Source: Molanna angustata (lineage: Eukaryota; Arthropoda; Insecta; Trichoptera; Molannidae). Taken from it: DNA of 64,000 nucleotides. Where the stretch lies: NCBI GenBank assembly GCA_963576475.1, contig OY754972.1, positions 32,071,890 through 32,135,889 of the forward strand, in the 5' to 3' direction. The notes beneath the pieces are model-generated. The model saw only the letters and a list, made by a program, of their open reading frames with translations. It had not been told where the DNA came from and did no database searches. The position numbers and the translations under genes were made by a program. Below, in pieces: positions 36,701 through 49,170 of the stretch (its first letter is position 1; each line of letters opens with the position of its first letter).

Positions 36701-36969
36701 CTGTCAAGTCTTTCAAATTACACGTTTTGTAAATTTGATGAACCTATTTCATTTTTGCTTACATTACCGAATGTACCTACCTATACAATAGAAATTGTCT
36801 TCATATAAATGTATTCAGAGATGGACAACTTTTGTAAATGAAATAAAAGGAACACTAATAATTTATGTACCTAGTGTAGAGTGAGGTGTTCGTCACAACC
36901 CACTACTGTTAGTTAAGTGGTCGAACATAAAATGTGAGTAGTTTTTATAGTTTTCATCCATCTAAATAT

Positions 36970-37620
36970 TTAACTCCTCCAATATCAAAAATTTGCTTCA
37001 GTATGATAAATATCAGGCAGATATTGGCAGAGTAGAATCATATGCCTACCTCGGTCACACCGTGAAACTGGGAAGATATAATTTAGAAGCTGAAATAGAA
37101 AGAAGAGATCTAGGATGGGCTGCGTTCAGCAAATTATCAAATGTTCTTAAATCTACAAAATATCCCAATCCACTTAAAGAAAAAAGTTTTTGACGCTTGT
37201 GTACTCCCTGTGCTCACTTACGGCTTTGAAACATCCGCATTTACTAAGAAAATGATGGAAAAGCTAAGAGTGACACAAACAGCGATGGAAAGAAGAATGT
37301 TGAATATCTCGCTATGGGACCACAAAACTAATGAATGGATTAGGAAGAACACAGGAGTAGCGGATGTGGTCAAAAGAATAGCGGAGTTAAAGTGGAGTTG
37401 GGCGGGTCATATATCTCGGATGTCAGATGGAAGATGGACAAAAATTGTGATGGACTGGAGGCGAAGAACGGGAAGCAGAAGCGTGGGAAGGCCCCAGACC
37501 AAATGGTCCGATGACATAAAAAAAGTAGCAGGTCCTGAATGGCGAAGAATGGCACAGGATAATCCAAGCGGGAGGCCTTTTCCAATACTTGACTCAAGAA
37601 GAGGCTGAGTAAGTATGTAA
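36970..37620 (+). mobile_element. RTE-like LINE 3' end, one frameshift
   Basis: The + strand reads VESYAYLGHTVKLGRYNLEA, shifts frame near 37170, then reads KKVFDACVLPVLTYGFETSA, WSWAGHISRMSDGRWTKIV and GRPQTKWSDDIKKVAG. This is the familiar C-terminal region of RTE-type insect LINEs. The last part is abnormal: NPSGRPFPILDSRRG replaces the usual ending, through a further small shift. Confidence 0.85.
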
Positions 37621-38217
37621 GTATGATAAATATGTTATGTTCCTTGATATTTAAATAAATAAATAAGATTACTCTCGTTTCAAAATCAATTAATTTTCTT
37701 CGCCTTTCCTCTTTTCCTATACCCTACTATATAAAATTTTCATATTGACGTCATAAATATACCTACCTACATTTTTTTTTTCATTTTGACTACATAGATG
37801 CATTGTCGTCACGCGCGCTATAACAGCAAGCAATAAAATATGTTTAACTCTACCTGAAATGTCATATATAACAATTTGGGTTAACCTCTTCCTTGTACGG
37901 GTAGTTGACAACCCTATGTGGCCTGAGCAGTGGTGTCACAGGTACAAGGCGGTGGATGTTTGCAGGGTACTGTAGCTCCTTGCATTTTTGTATGTCAATA
38001 TTTTTGAATCTTGAAGTTGATAGATAAGTAATGCTGATTTATTAAAACTAAAAAATATTACCAATTATATCCATGATATGGGTAATCGTGAAGGTTTTGA
38101 TTTCGCCGGTTGCCCCCCAGACCTTTATTCATATATCAAACATGTTTTTCATTTTGGCACATAATATAATCCTTATTAGGTTAAGGTTAGGTTGTCTATA
38201 TTAAAATAGAATATTGT
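37621..38217. other. AT-rich sequence, no gene seen
   Basis: No repeat or gene recognised. Confidence 0.45.
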
Positions 38218-38480
38218 GCAGACCGCCGTGGCACAGTTAGTAAGCTGTTTGGTTTCTGTGCGGGCGTCCTGAGTTCGATCCCCAGCAGAGGAAAAATGTA
38301 TTTAATTAATTTATCACGCTAATATTGCTTCTCTAGGCTGGAAAAAAGGTTAGATAGAAGAAATTTCCATACGGCAATAAATTCGCTACGTACATAGGGT
38401 GCAAGGAAGAGTTAATTTTTATTATGAAGATTTTGTATTTTTTATTGAATAAAAATAATAGTTACCTTTTATTTATGAAA
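38218..38480 (+). mobile_element. SINE-2, full-length copy
   Basis: The tRNA-like head has an A-box region (GTGGCACAGTTAGTAAGC) and a B box (GAGTTCGATCCCC). It is followed by CAGCAGAGGAAAAATG and a tail with AGAAATTTCCATACGGCAAT and AGGGTGCAAGGAAGAG. The - strand copy at 56285-56470 has the same order. The Pol III promoter lies inside the head. Confidence 0.8.
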
Positions 38481-38804
38481 TTAAAAAGTGCCCTTGAGGT
38501 TTTCACGAAAACGGCTTTATAAATTATACAATTTATATTATTAAATCAATCAAAACTGAATATACCACACAAAATTTAATATTTGAGGGCCCTTTATACC
38601 GCGAAATAAAAGTTACGCCAAAGAGTGTAGTGGTGATTTAGTGACATCCATTTCTGCAGTCCTGTGGGAAATGTACGGCGATGGGATTTGAACCGAAACA
38701 TCGTGTTGTGTTGCTTAATGGGTTTATTACACAAACGTGGGTTTATTTCACGTGTCCAATGTTGTAGGTGGGTACATACTTACCTACCGAACATACCTAC
38801 ATAT

Positions 38805-38960
38805 CTGGGTTCGATTCCCAGCAGAGGAAAATTTATTAAATTTCGTTTCACACGCAAATATTGACTCTCTCTAGGCTTGAAACGCTGATTAGTTGGAAGA
38901 AATTGCTATATGGCATAAAACTAGCCACTTGTTCATGGTGCAAAAAAGTGTTTATTATTA
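38805..38960 (+). mobile_element. SINE-2, head-truncated copy
   Basis: It starts at the B box (GGGTTCGATTCCCAGCAGAG), runs through CTCTCTAGGCTTGAAACG to TAGTTGGAAGAAATTGCTAT, and ends near GGTGCAAAAAAGTG. Confidence 0.75.
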
Positions 38961-39194
38961 TTATTTCATAAACACATTCAATGTGATATTTTTATTTACA
39001 CACCTATTTTACTTCACTAGTGAGAAAAATATATTATATTATATTGTTCTTCTTTTTCTCATCCTTTTTCATATTTATTTTGAGATAGGCTCTTCTTATT
39101 TGTCCTCTCCGCGACAATCTTGAATCTTCGGCTCATCCAGCTGTGCTTTTCTTAACTCCTTGTTCATACCACTGATAAAGTTTTTTTTTATTGA

Positions 39195-39450
39195 ATTCTT
39201 CTTCTTCTTCTATCGTCTCAGCAACGCATTTAAATAATTTTCTGCCAGTGCCTAGCAACGTCAATAGCACAATCATTGCCCACCATAAGATCGTGCATGG
39301 TGCAGTTGACTGGACTTGAGGGGCAGCAGCACAGATGTGCGGTGGTCTGCTGCTTTCCACAGTCACATGTCGTTGGTATTCCCTGTTGCAGGAAGCCCCA
39401 TGAAGACAGGTTATCCAACGTTCTCCCAACGCCCGTCCTCAGTCTGTTTA
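39195..39450 (-). mobile_element. LINE 3' end fragment (Cys-finger tail)
   Basis: The - strand reads RTGVGRTLDNLSSWGF, then CDCGKQQTTAHLCCCPSSPV, NCTMHDLMV and RHWQKII-stop. This is the CxCG...H..C finger and terminus usual for RNase H or Jockey-group non-LTR proteins. The stretch then runs into CTTCTTCTTCTT, the tail in + orientation. Confidence 0.75.
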
Positions 39451-39485
39451 GTGACTTCCACGTACGCCACTATTATTTATTATTT

Positions 39486-39590
39486 ATTGCATGAATTAAT
39501 GTATTTTTTACAAGTAGGTACCACTGATAATACATCCTTATACATTCCCTAAATTAAGAATATGCTTGTGCTATAACTGCTATAGCTATA
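39486..39590 (-). mobile_element. SINE-3 tail fragment
   Basis: TATACATTCCCTAAATTAAG, then AATATGCTTGTGCTAT, matches the tail of the SINE-3 copies at 48480 and 48680. Confidence 0.6.
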
Positions 39591-39605
39591 TGTACTAAAG
39601 TTATG

Positions 39606-40312
39606 CTAGTTGCATGTAGCACATGAGATACAACTGTCGATAGCGATAGTACCTACGTATAGTTAAAGAATAAGTAGTTACCAAACTATAAACCCATAAA
39701 TACAAATTATTGAATATTTTAGGATATTTTGTTTTCTATAAACACATGTAGGTATGTATGTCAAGATAGGACAGTATGGAGGTCAGTTCTTTTTTCTACC
39801 CAGAATATGAAAACAGCATGATGGTATGAATGTATGTTTGGAGATTTAAGTATCAAACTATTAAGTCTTCTTACATACCTATATTATTGTGTATATGCGA
39901 CTGCCATACAAATTGTATGAAGCAATGTCGTCACTAAATTCAATTTTTATAAAAATTGTTTCGGCTTTTTTCGATATTTTTAAAAATTTGGAAATATAGG
40001 CAGTTAAAGACAAAAATTAGGCATACCAATTTTTTGCTTCTTAATAAAAATAGTTTGAGAAACCCTGGAACTGTTTTTCAAAATCCATTTCGAGATACTA
40101 TATTTGTACAAAATTTCAGCGTTCTGGCTTTTATAATTTTTGAGATATGTGGACAAATGCTATAAAAATTAAAATGTTGATAACCCCTGACTGGAACAAA
40201 AATTCTAAATAGCGAGTATAAAACCTAAATTTGTGTACCTAAAATTGTCTATATATTCTGAAATTTTATGCTTTGTGAATCCTGCAAATCAAAAGTTATA
40301 AAGGGGGGGTGG

Positions 40313-40373
<61 letters not shown>

Positions 40374-40573
40374 TCTCACATACAATGTTCTGCTCCAAAT
40401 TCTTAGTAAATCCATGTACGGGAACATATATGCTGCAAAGCCTCTAAGTTGGTGTTTTTTGCATGCAAAAAGTCCACTACGCCATACAAAATGTTCCTTC
40501 GTACACGCATCTTGGCTTAATACTGTCGATTCATTCAGAGAATTGAATTTTAAAGAACGAATCGACAGTTGGA
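39606..40573 (-). mobile_element. Helentron-associated element, near full-length copy
   Basis: It begins CTAGTTGCATGTAGCACATG and ends AATCGACAGTTGGA, the two ends of the family in - orientation. Subterminal inverted copies of CAACTGTCGAT are present, and the body contains an expanded (AC)n tract at the place where other copies have shorter AC runs. Confidence 0.85.
40315..40371. repeat. (AC)n microsatellite inside the element
   Basis: About 28 AC units directly after AAGTTATAAAGGGGGGG, the same junction as in the other family members. Confidence 0.95.
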
Positions 40574-43500
40574 ATACAAAAAATGATAATTAATTTGCAT
40601 AAAAAATCTTATAATCTCCTTTCATTGCCTTTTCTACTACTAGATTTTTCATCACTACTTGATTTTTTTTCTTTCTTGATTATTTTTACATTTAACCTAA
40701 GTTTCATTAATTTTCCGTACAGGGTGAAAACTTAGAGTAGTTATGATAAGAATTTTCAATTAATTATTATTAATTGTTAAATTTTTTAATTGTAATGTGT
40801 TTTTTAATTATAATACAATGTAAGCAGTATAATACAAGGTTTTATGATAACGATATATTAAATAATACATATCCAAATTTTGCAGGAGTATATCGGTAAT
40901 GACGCAGTGATACGAGGCATAGAATACCTAACACCTTTATCCCTCCCCACTTCCCCCAATTCCTCTATCCCATTTGTATGTTTATAGTTTTAAATTACTT
41001 ATTTCTATTTACATTTGTTTATAGAAATTTTATTTTTATATTATGTAAAATGTAATCTATGATGAGGGAACAATTTTGCCAAATATTTAACTTTCATAGC
41101 TGTCTTTTATAATTTGCAAATTGCTGTATGTTTCCCTTTAATTTAAATAAATAAATAAATAATTTAGCGGTATACCCATTAACGGGAGAGCAGATAATTA
41201 CAGTTACAGAGGGTTTAATATATAAACAATACAATAGGTATATAAAAAATACAGTAAAAGATCAATCAGTTGGTATTGTATTGTTCCATTGGTGTATGTG
41301 TGTATTAAAGTTAGGTAAACTGGTTCGTTGAGTCTATTTTTACCTTATTAAATGTGATTTATGTCATCTTTTCTCTCTCTGTGCGTTCCATATTACTGTG
41401 AAAATGTCAGCATTTAGTCTGTTGTGACTTATGACGTTACAAGAAAGGAGGTAGGTACACTGGATCATTTTTCATTATTTTGTCTTACCCAAGTATTGAA
41501 TGTTTTTTGTTCAAAGCTTCAACAAATTATAATGATCATAATTTATTGTCAACACTTATTTTTTTGATTTTTATAATAATTTGTATTTTGTGATTTTAAT
41601 AAAATTATATTTAGTCAGGTACAAAAAGTCAATACCTAATATTAATTAAAATTGTGATATTTTATAATCAAGAGGCAGATAAACAATATTATTCAACTTG
41701 ATATTATTTGATACTTACCTACATGGAATACATACATACATTACTTATATAGAAAATATCTAGTTAACTATAGGTAATACTTTGTAAGTAAGTGATTTTG
41801 AATGATAATTTGAATATTGGTAAGTATAGGTACTTATTATAATATATATTTGAAGTAATATTTTGTGATATTATTATTAAGTAAATTTGAAGTTATATTT
41901 AAAGTAAATTTGAAGTACCTACCTAATATTTTGTTATAAAAGTAAAATCAATAATTGGTGGCACCTGCACCTGGTATACTAAAGGTTTTTTTATAACAAT
42001 AGTGATATTATTTTAAGAGATGTGAATATATTAATTATCGTAGATAATTAATATATTCACATTATAATCAATTGTTCGATCAATATGGGAATGTTTTGAG
42101 TTATGTAATAAAAACAATTATGTTCACCTTTCTGAGAAAATGAATAAATTGAAAAGTCAATAGGTTGGTTTATAAGAATAATATTTCCAATATCGACCAA
42201 TCCCTGAATTATTCCACATTTATCCCCATAGCCTTAAAAAATCTAATCGAGCGTTTGACCTCATTTTGTATCGGTAAAATAAATTTAATATAACATATTA
42301 TGTATTTTCATTTAACAAACTGTTTACAAATTTAGGAATAGCCTACCTTTTGTGATACCTACCAGATTGTTTTTCTAAGAGTTCGTTATAATAATAAAAT
42401 AATTTAATTCCCTCAAATAGGCAAACCCCAATCAACATCTGTCCCTAAGGCAAAGAAACGGTAAACAATTCGTTACTTATTTTATACTATCATATTATGT
42501 TTAATAATTTATATTAATTGAAGTTATGGACTTTATTCGATCTCTTAATTGATTAATTATCAATTTAAAAATCATCAAGCACCTAAGTAGTACAAATATA
42601 AACACTAAAACTTAAAAGTTATCGACCAAAAGATATTCATGAATATCTAACAGTGCACTTAGATTATTAATGTAGGCTTAATGTAGGTATAACCTGTATA
42701 TTTTCAAGGACAGCAATTATTGTTGTAAACGATCGAATAGTAGGAATCACCCACTTAAATATTAAATAGAAATATCGATATAAAAATACAATAAATATCA
42801 ACAAGAAGTCATTTCGGTGTTTTTAACTGAAATCGGACTAATGGCATCAATTTTAATTCTCTACTGTCAATAATTATTGTAAAATGTGGATCAAATCTGA
42901 TATCATCTCAATGTATTTGATGCATGTATTGTGTCTGATAGTTCCATGTTTCAAAAATATCCATACGAAAATAATATCTAGATATTTCTTGATGAAAAGT
43001 TACAACCAGCCATTAGCTCTTTAAACCTAACCCGTGATTATAAACCAAACTTTTTATGTAACTCTACAGATATTTCTAGTTATGTACTTCATAATATGTT
43101 CTTCACATTGTTACGAATTTATATTCCACGTCAAATAAATATTACCTAATAAAGATAATAAAGGTTACCTATATACATAAATGTTGGAGATGACAATTAA
43201 AGATAATCTCTATATGTCTCCCTAATGTCTGCCTTTTAGATCTGGCTGGACTCAACCACTCAGATAGGGTTCCCAATATACAAATTGTTTTAAATATAAT
43301 TATCGGACAATTGATTTATCCAATGTAATTTTTGCAATACTTACCTTGAAAACGTTTTACATTAAATTCGTGTTTATTTACGTTTCCATTGCACAAAAAA
43401 AAAAAACAATTTATACTAGAAAACACAAAAACCGAATGTCATTTGCATTAAAATACACATAAAAATGGTACCTAACCAAAGAATAAATAAAAAAAAATAG

Positions 43501-43885
43501 TTTGAGATACATGTAAAACAGTGTTTTTGTTGATAAAATATGTAGGAAAAACATAAAAAATCAACATTATTAAAAATATTTTTAATAATCGTGTCCAAAA
43601 AATGCTTTAATGAAAACACAAAGTTTATAACTATTTTCCCATAAAAAGACGACTGCGAAAAAAGCATGCTTCAATAAAACCATCAGAACAGAAAAATCAC
43701 ATAAAGTGCATAATAATGTATAAAATGATTGTCTAATCCCCACCATAATATTTTAGTGTGTAATATATGTATGTATGTATGTGGATTTTTTTTTAAGTCA
43801 AGTATCAATCATAAACTATAATGTTTTAAACGATAAAAACTATGCACACAGCTTTATTCACAATCAGTGATGGTTTTAGGCTAAT
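40574..43885. other. AT-rich sequence, no gene seen
   Basis: Contains TAAA repeats near 41145, the hairpin at 42021 and, at 43737-43770, a partial copy of the end of the 512-bp unit that follows. No gene recognised. Confidence 0.45.
42021..42061. other. Perfect 19-bp hairpin with 3-base loop
   Basis: TGTGAATATATTAATTATC (42021-42039), GTA, then its exact reverse complement (42043-42061). Confidence 0.9.
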
Positions 43886-44909
43886 AAAAAACTAACTTTT
43901 TAATGATTTATTGTGTTATTTTCCACTTTAAATACAAGTTTTAGCTGTCAGATAGATCGGCGAACGGAGCGAACCATTAACAATAGTCGAATATTTTTAT
44001 TATTGCATATGCGCAAACATTGGATTTTTTTCCCTGTCGGGAGTCAAAGATATTTTTTAACAGATTTTTAATTATCTCAATAGAGACGAAGTTGGAATAT
44101 TTATTGTAGGAGAACCGGGAAATCAAGGCACCTACAGGGCTTACGACCTGTCATCGGCTGGTTTAACAATAGTGGAGAATTTCTGTTTTACCGACTCGGC
44201 CGGTGCGGCGTTGCCAAGCTATACATATAAGATATAAGCGCGGGATATTTCAAGTTTTACATTAGTTTTGTTTACATAATAGTATTACCAGTATTACCTA
44301 TTTCAAAGAAGTTTTAAATGAATCCCCACCATAATACTTTAGTGTGTAATATATATATTTATTATTTATATGTTAATTTTTTCGTAAATTTTCCTACAAA
44401 AAACTAACTTTTTAATGATTTATTGTGTTATTTTCCACTTTAAATACAAGTTTTAGCTGTCAGATAGATCGGCGAACGGAGCGAACCATTAACAATAGTC
44501 GAATATTTTTATTATTGCATATGCGCAAACATTGGATTTTTTTCCCTGTCGGGAGTCAAAGATATTTTTTAACAGATTTTTAATTATCTCAATAGAGACG
44601 AAGTTGGAATATTTATTGTAGGAGAACCGGGAAATCAAGGCACCTACAGGGCTTACGACCTGTCATCGGCTGGTTTAACAATAGTGGAGAATTTCTGTTT
44701 TACCGACTCGGCCGGTGCGGCGTTGCCAAGCTATACATATAAGATATAAGCGCGGGATATTTCAAGTTTTACATTAGTTTTGTTTACATAATAGTATTAC
44801 CAGTATTACCTATTTCAAAGAAGTTTTAAATGAATCCCCACCATAATACTTTAGTGTGTAATATATATATTTATTATTTATATGTTAATTTTTTCGTAAA
44901 TTTTCCTAC
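43886..44909. repeat. Exact tandem duplication of a 512-bp unit
   Basis: Units 43886-44397 and 44398-44909 appear identical. Landmarks such as GATAGATCGGCGAACGGAGC and ACCGACTCGGCCGGTGCGGC recur exactly 512 bases apart. A related partial end with differences occurs upstream at about 43737, and a weaker echo (TATTTTAGAGTGTAATAT) near 45450. No coding frame is recognised. It could be a recent duplication or an assembly artefact. Confidence 0.92.
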
Positions 44910-46254
44910 AAAATTTGCCACGAATGATACGTCAAAATGTGTAGTTTTTCGTAAGCAAATATTTGTTTATTTCAATTTCAGATGTGCGTTTTTACACGAA
45001 TAACACATATTTACAAGTATAACTTAGCGTTTGAGTGAATAACATTGAGATTATTTTGTTTCATTTTCATGTTTTTCGTATTTATAAAATGTAAAAATTT
45101 TACTATTCATTTTTTAAGGAAATTATTCATTTTACATATGAACAGAAACATCGAACTAGCAGAATCTATCGGCAGCAAAAAGTACTAAAATATTCGGCGT
45201 AGGTACCTACCTATATTATATTTCGTTTACAATTCGAATACAATTTTCAAATAAACCAACCTACTGAAACCAACATACTGGGATTTTTTTATGAATCAAA
45301 TTCAAAATTTAGAACTTTGGTATAGGTAGGTACGTACCTACCTGGCACTTATAAAATGTTCCATATTTATTCCATACATATTACAAATATCTGACTTTGT
45401 TGATTTTTCATTTCTTTTCGTTTCTATAGTTAAAATCAAATACTCAAACTAATATTTTAGAGTGTAATATTTTTTTAAGGTAATAGGTAGATATAATTCA
45501 ATGGAAGGTAATTATTATGTAATATAGGTGTATGATTTTTAATTATTTATATAATAATTATCTAAATTTTTGTTTGTTTATATATTCATCTCATAAACGA
45601 ATTAATAAAAAAAAGTATGTACTTGGAATTCATTCAACGATCCAAGCGGATAAGACAAGCGGAAACTTGCTCTTTTCGCACTTAATAACACTATATAAGA
45701 ACATGGGGGTTATGGCCAACACTAAACTCTTCATAATGCTTAAATTCATTCAAATTATAAAACCAATTTTCAACTCCAATCTTGCTGATATTTCTTTCCC
45801 AGTTCAATCCTACAGAAATTTCAAACCACTTCCCTTTACATTATTTTAGACTGAAGGGAAGGGACGGACGGAGGGACTGAAGGGCCGGAGGGGACTGTTA
45901 TTAAAAAAACTAGCTTATTTTTGTTATTTTTTATTTATTGTATTGGATATTTTTTACTCATTCTGAATTTAAAATAACAAATAAACAGTTCAAAATTACG
46001 AAAACGATTTTCTAGATACGTTGGCATATTGATTCACATTTACCTTCTCGAGCAACGCTGGGTATTAAAGCTAGTATAGTTATAAAACACATCGATAACA
46101 ACACAATATGAAGAAAAACACATCGGTTTCAAAATATCTATTTACCTAACTACTTCAAATCGCTTTTTGATATATTTAATAAATATAGAACTCAATTTTG
46201 TAAGATCCTCGCCAAATGATATTTTCAATTGTTATACAAATTCTTCAAACGGAT
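44910..46254. other. No firm gene; short GA-rich patch
   Basis: 45848-45895 is a purine-rich imperfect repeat (GGGACGG, GGGACTGAAGGG). A 105-codon frame at 45532-45849 has no recognised motif. Confidence 0.4.
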
Positions 46255-46545
46255 GCTATAGGTAACTAGACAAGTCTTCAAAATGAGATATGCTATGACT
46301 AAGCAAATCTTCAAAATGAAATATGATATAACTAGAAAAATCTTCAAAATGAGAAATGATATACCTAACTATGCAAATTTTCAAATTGAAATATGCTATA
46401 ACTAGGAAAATCTTCAAAATGAAATATGCTCCTAACTAGAAAAATCTTCAAAATGAGATATGATATAACTAGGCAAATCTTTAAAATGAGATATGCTATA
46501 TCTAGACAAAACTTCAAAAAGATTTATGCTATAACTAGACGAATT
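46255..46545. repeat. Diverged tandem repeat, about eight units near 33 bp
   Basis: ACTAGACAAATCTTCAAAAT-like units followed by GAGATATGCTATA recur about every 33 bases with several substitutions each. The frame-preserving period yields a spurious peptide repeat. Confidence 0.88.
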
Positions 46546-46909
46546 GGCAACCATGTTTTGGGTTATCTCAATTTCACTGCTAGTGGTAACAATAATGATC
46601 ATTGTTAGGCCCGTGGCCAATCTTTTATGTCCGATTTCTGGACACGGGCGCTTTTGAATTGGGTCATTTGACTCGTTTCCTGCATCTAGGGTGTTTCTGC
46701 ACTCACATTTAACAGAGTTTCGTTTCATTATCACTAGACAATCTGTTTTTATTACAAATTTTAGGATTATGAATGTTTTTTTAAGATTATTACAAATATG
46801 CTTTAAATCCTATACCTTACACTGCATTCAATGTCTCATTTTAGTTTTATAATAATTTAAGTTATATAATAATTTCAATTTGACAATCATGTTAGTCACT
46901 AAGACCTAT

Positions 46910-47165
46910 CTCGGGCAGAACCCTCATAGACAGAATCCCCAATGAGGAGATCTGCAGAACCCGCAATGTGGAGGATATTGTAAGGTGGAGCAGGCAAAGA
47001 AGACGATTCTGGAGAGATCATGTTAAGAGGATGAATCCAGAAAGCCTGCCAAAGATTGTAATGCGTGAGATACCAGAGGGACGCCGAGGGAGAGCTGGAC
47101 ATCCTCGTCCAAGGACCTGTAGAAACAGATCATAGATCTACAAAAGAGGAAGAAGAAGAAGAATC
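46910..47165 (+). mobile_element. LINE 3' end fragment
   Basis: SGRTLIDRIPNEEICRTRNV, then VRWSRQRRRFWRDHVKRM and GRRGRAGHPRPRTCRNRS-stop, is the C-terminus of the same broad LINE group as the copy at 62690. The 3' end is (GAA)n at 47148-47165. Confidence 0.8.
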
Positions 47166-48479
47166 ATGTTAGTGATGAGAGACTGCTATGTGTAAAAATA
47201 TACCAAAAGTCCGTTGACAATAAACTTTGTTATTGGTTGTAGGTATATTAAATAGAAGCAATATTTTTATTCTATGTTAATTTTCAACGAATAAATTAAA
47301 TGCTTCAGAAAACGCATTATTTATTTATTTCATCATATTTTAAAACAGCACATAAGTGAAACAGATTTAAAAAAAACCTTTTCATTACATTAAGTTGAAA
47401 TATGTAGGTATGTAACTACATATTAATGAAACCCATAATTAAGTAAAATTACTTATATAAGATAATTTTTATCATAAATTTACTTTTTCGCTATCATTTC
47501 TTAAAGGCAACGTTTTAAACGCAAACTTCGTTGTTTTTTTTCTGTAAAACTTCTTTTTTAAATCGAATTTTAATAGACATGTTACTGTAAAATTGAACAG
47601 ACTTTGGTTAATTTTGTCGCAAAAACTTTGCAGGTTTAAAATTTCTTTATTTTGTCTTCATTATTGATAATCTTCTACGACTGCAATTTTGCATATTCAA
47701 ATTTAATAAAATATTTCATACAACTTCTCATATTCGAAGATTGTCTGTCAAGTTTCATTGTAGCGTCGTGAATATTATGTGATATAATTGAATGGGATGA
47801 AAATGTTTTTTCTTTTATTTGTATCATCATCACCAGTCTGTATCTACTAACAACTTACCAAACTCGCTGTCATCACATTTCCCTGTCTCTGGGAATAAAT
47901 CCTCACATCTTTCATGTCCTTCCAAGAAGACTAATGCCTAAAGAATGTCGCCGAGTACAATAATGTCTGATCAACAAGAATAAAGCGGTTATTTTGATAC
48001 CTTCACTCCTTGGTTTCCAACAGCTCATAAAGGATTACTTTCACAAACTTAACTTACCGCGACAATGATATGTAGGTAATTGATAAAGATTTGCAATTCT
48101 CTTAATAGTAATTTCTTTTTGACATCTAGATACTTAGTCAACTTAGTCAAAGTTTCATTGTCAATTTACATATTCAATGTGAGCTTTTAATCAGGCAGAA
48201 GAAGTTATTTTGTTATTATTATTTTTAGTTGGTGTTGTTTATTCTCATTTATTTACCCAATTATTTAAAGTTGCTTGTTTTAAATTTGTACATTTTGTTT
48301 AAATTTGAATATTTTATATTTTTTTTCGTACATAATTATTTTGTTTATCGAATTTATTCTCAATCAGCACCAACAATTGTATATTTGAAAAATGGATTTG
48401 AAAAAAGAGTATCGTATTTGTTATTTATGATATTGTTTTTAATATGAGTTAAATATTTTTTTTTAAATGAATGAATATG
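47166..48479. other. AT-rich sequence, no gene seen
   Basis: Nothing recognised. Confidence 0.45.
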
Positions 48480-48640
48480 TCCTTGAAACAAGTACATATA
48501 CATACTCATACATTTTCTAAAATAAGCATAAATGCTTGTGCTATAGGTGAACGAAATCGGTCGTGGCAGGAATCGAACTCGCGACCACTGGATTACTAAC
48601 CCAGCGCGCTAACTGCTCGGCCACCACCCATTTAACCCCA
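48480..48640 (-). mobile_element. SINE-3, copy 1
   Basis: In - orientation: tRNA-like head with GGTGGCCGAGCAGTTAGCGC (A box) and GCGAGTTCGATTCC (B box). The tail contains CTATAGCACAAGCATTTATG and ends ATATTCATTCATTT. Confidence 0.82.
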
Positions 48641-48679
48641 CCCATAATTTTTTTCTCTCTTTTTCTTTTCTTTTCTTTT

Positions 48680-48850
48680 TATAAAAGATGAATATGTCTT
48701 TGTAACAATTACATATACATCCTCATGTATTCCCTAATTTAAGCATAAATGCTTGTGCTCTAGGTGAACGAAATCCGTCGAGGCAGGATTCGAACTCGCA
48801 ACCACTGGATTACTAACCCAGCGCTCTAACCGTTTCGCCACCACCGATCT
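48680..48850 (-). mobile_element. SINE-3, copy 2
   Basis: The same order as copy 1: GGTGGCGAAACGGTTAGAGC, then GCGAGTTCGAATCC, then GAGCACAAGCATTTATGC. The two copies lie head to tail with about 40 bases between. Confidence 0.82.
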
Positions 48851-49049
48851 TAAATTTATGTTGTTATTTATATATTTTACCCCTTTATAGAAAAAATATT
48901 AGGTACATGACACGCATTGGGTATAAACTAAAGTAATGAAACATAATTAAATAATATATAAATATTAAATTTGATCTTGTCACTTTTATTCATAGAAACA
49001 CGAAGAAAAGTGACAAAATCAAATAATTATTAACACACATAATCTAAGT

Positions 49050-49170
49050 AGGTAAATAAAACAAAGTCGGGTAAGTTAGACTATTTCAACTCTAGAACGG
49101 CTGGACCACTTGTAATCATCTCTTATTTGTTGGATTTGTCTCCGCTCCGGATAACATAATAACTATAAAA
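49050..49170 (+). repeat. Dispersed repeat C, single copy
   Basis: AAAGTCGGGTAAGTTAGACT, then AGAACGGCTGGACCA, ATCTCTTATTTGTTGGATTT and CCGCTCCGGATAACA, recurs at about 51050 and, inverted, at about 51400-51500. The class of element is not known to me. Confidence 0.65.

Noticed and set aside
38218..38300. Possible tRNA genes at the B-box sites (38218, 48540, 48770, 56410, 58841)
   Set aside because: A and B boxes are present, but no cloverleaf is complete and each is joined to a repeated SINE tail; these are SINE heads.
43886..44909. Pair of LTRs from a retrovirus-like element
   Set aside because: The two identical units touch each other with no internal gag/pol, primer site or polypurine tract, so a tandem duplication is the simpler reading.
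46426..46734. Open frames across 46426-46734 on both strands
   Set aside because: Their repeated part comes from the 33-bp tandem repeat, and the rest has no recognisable motif.
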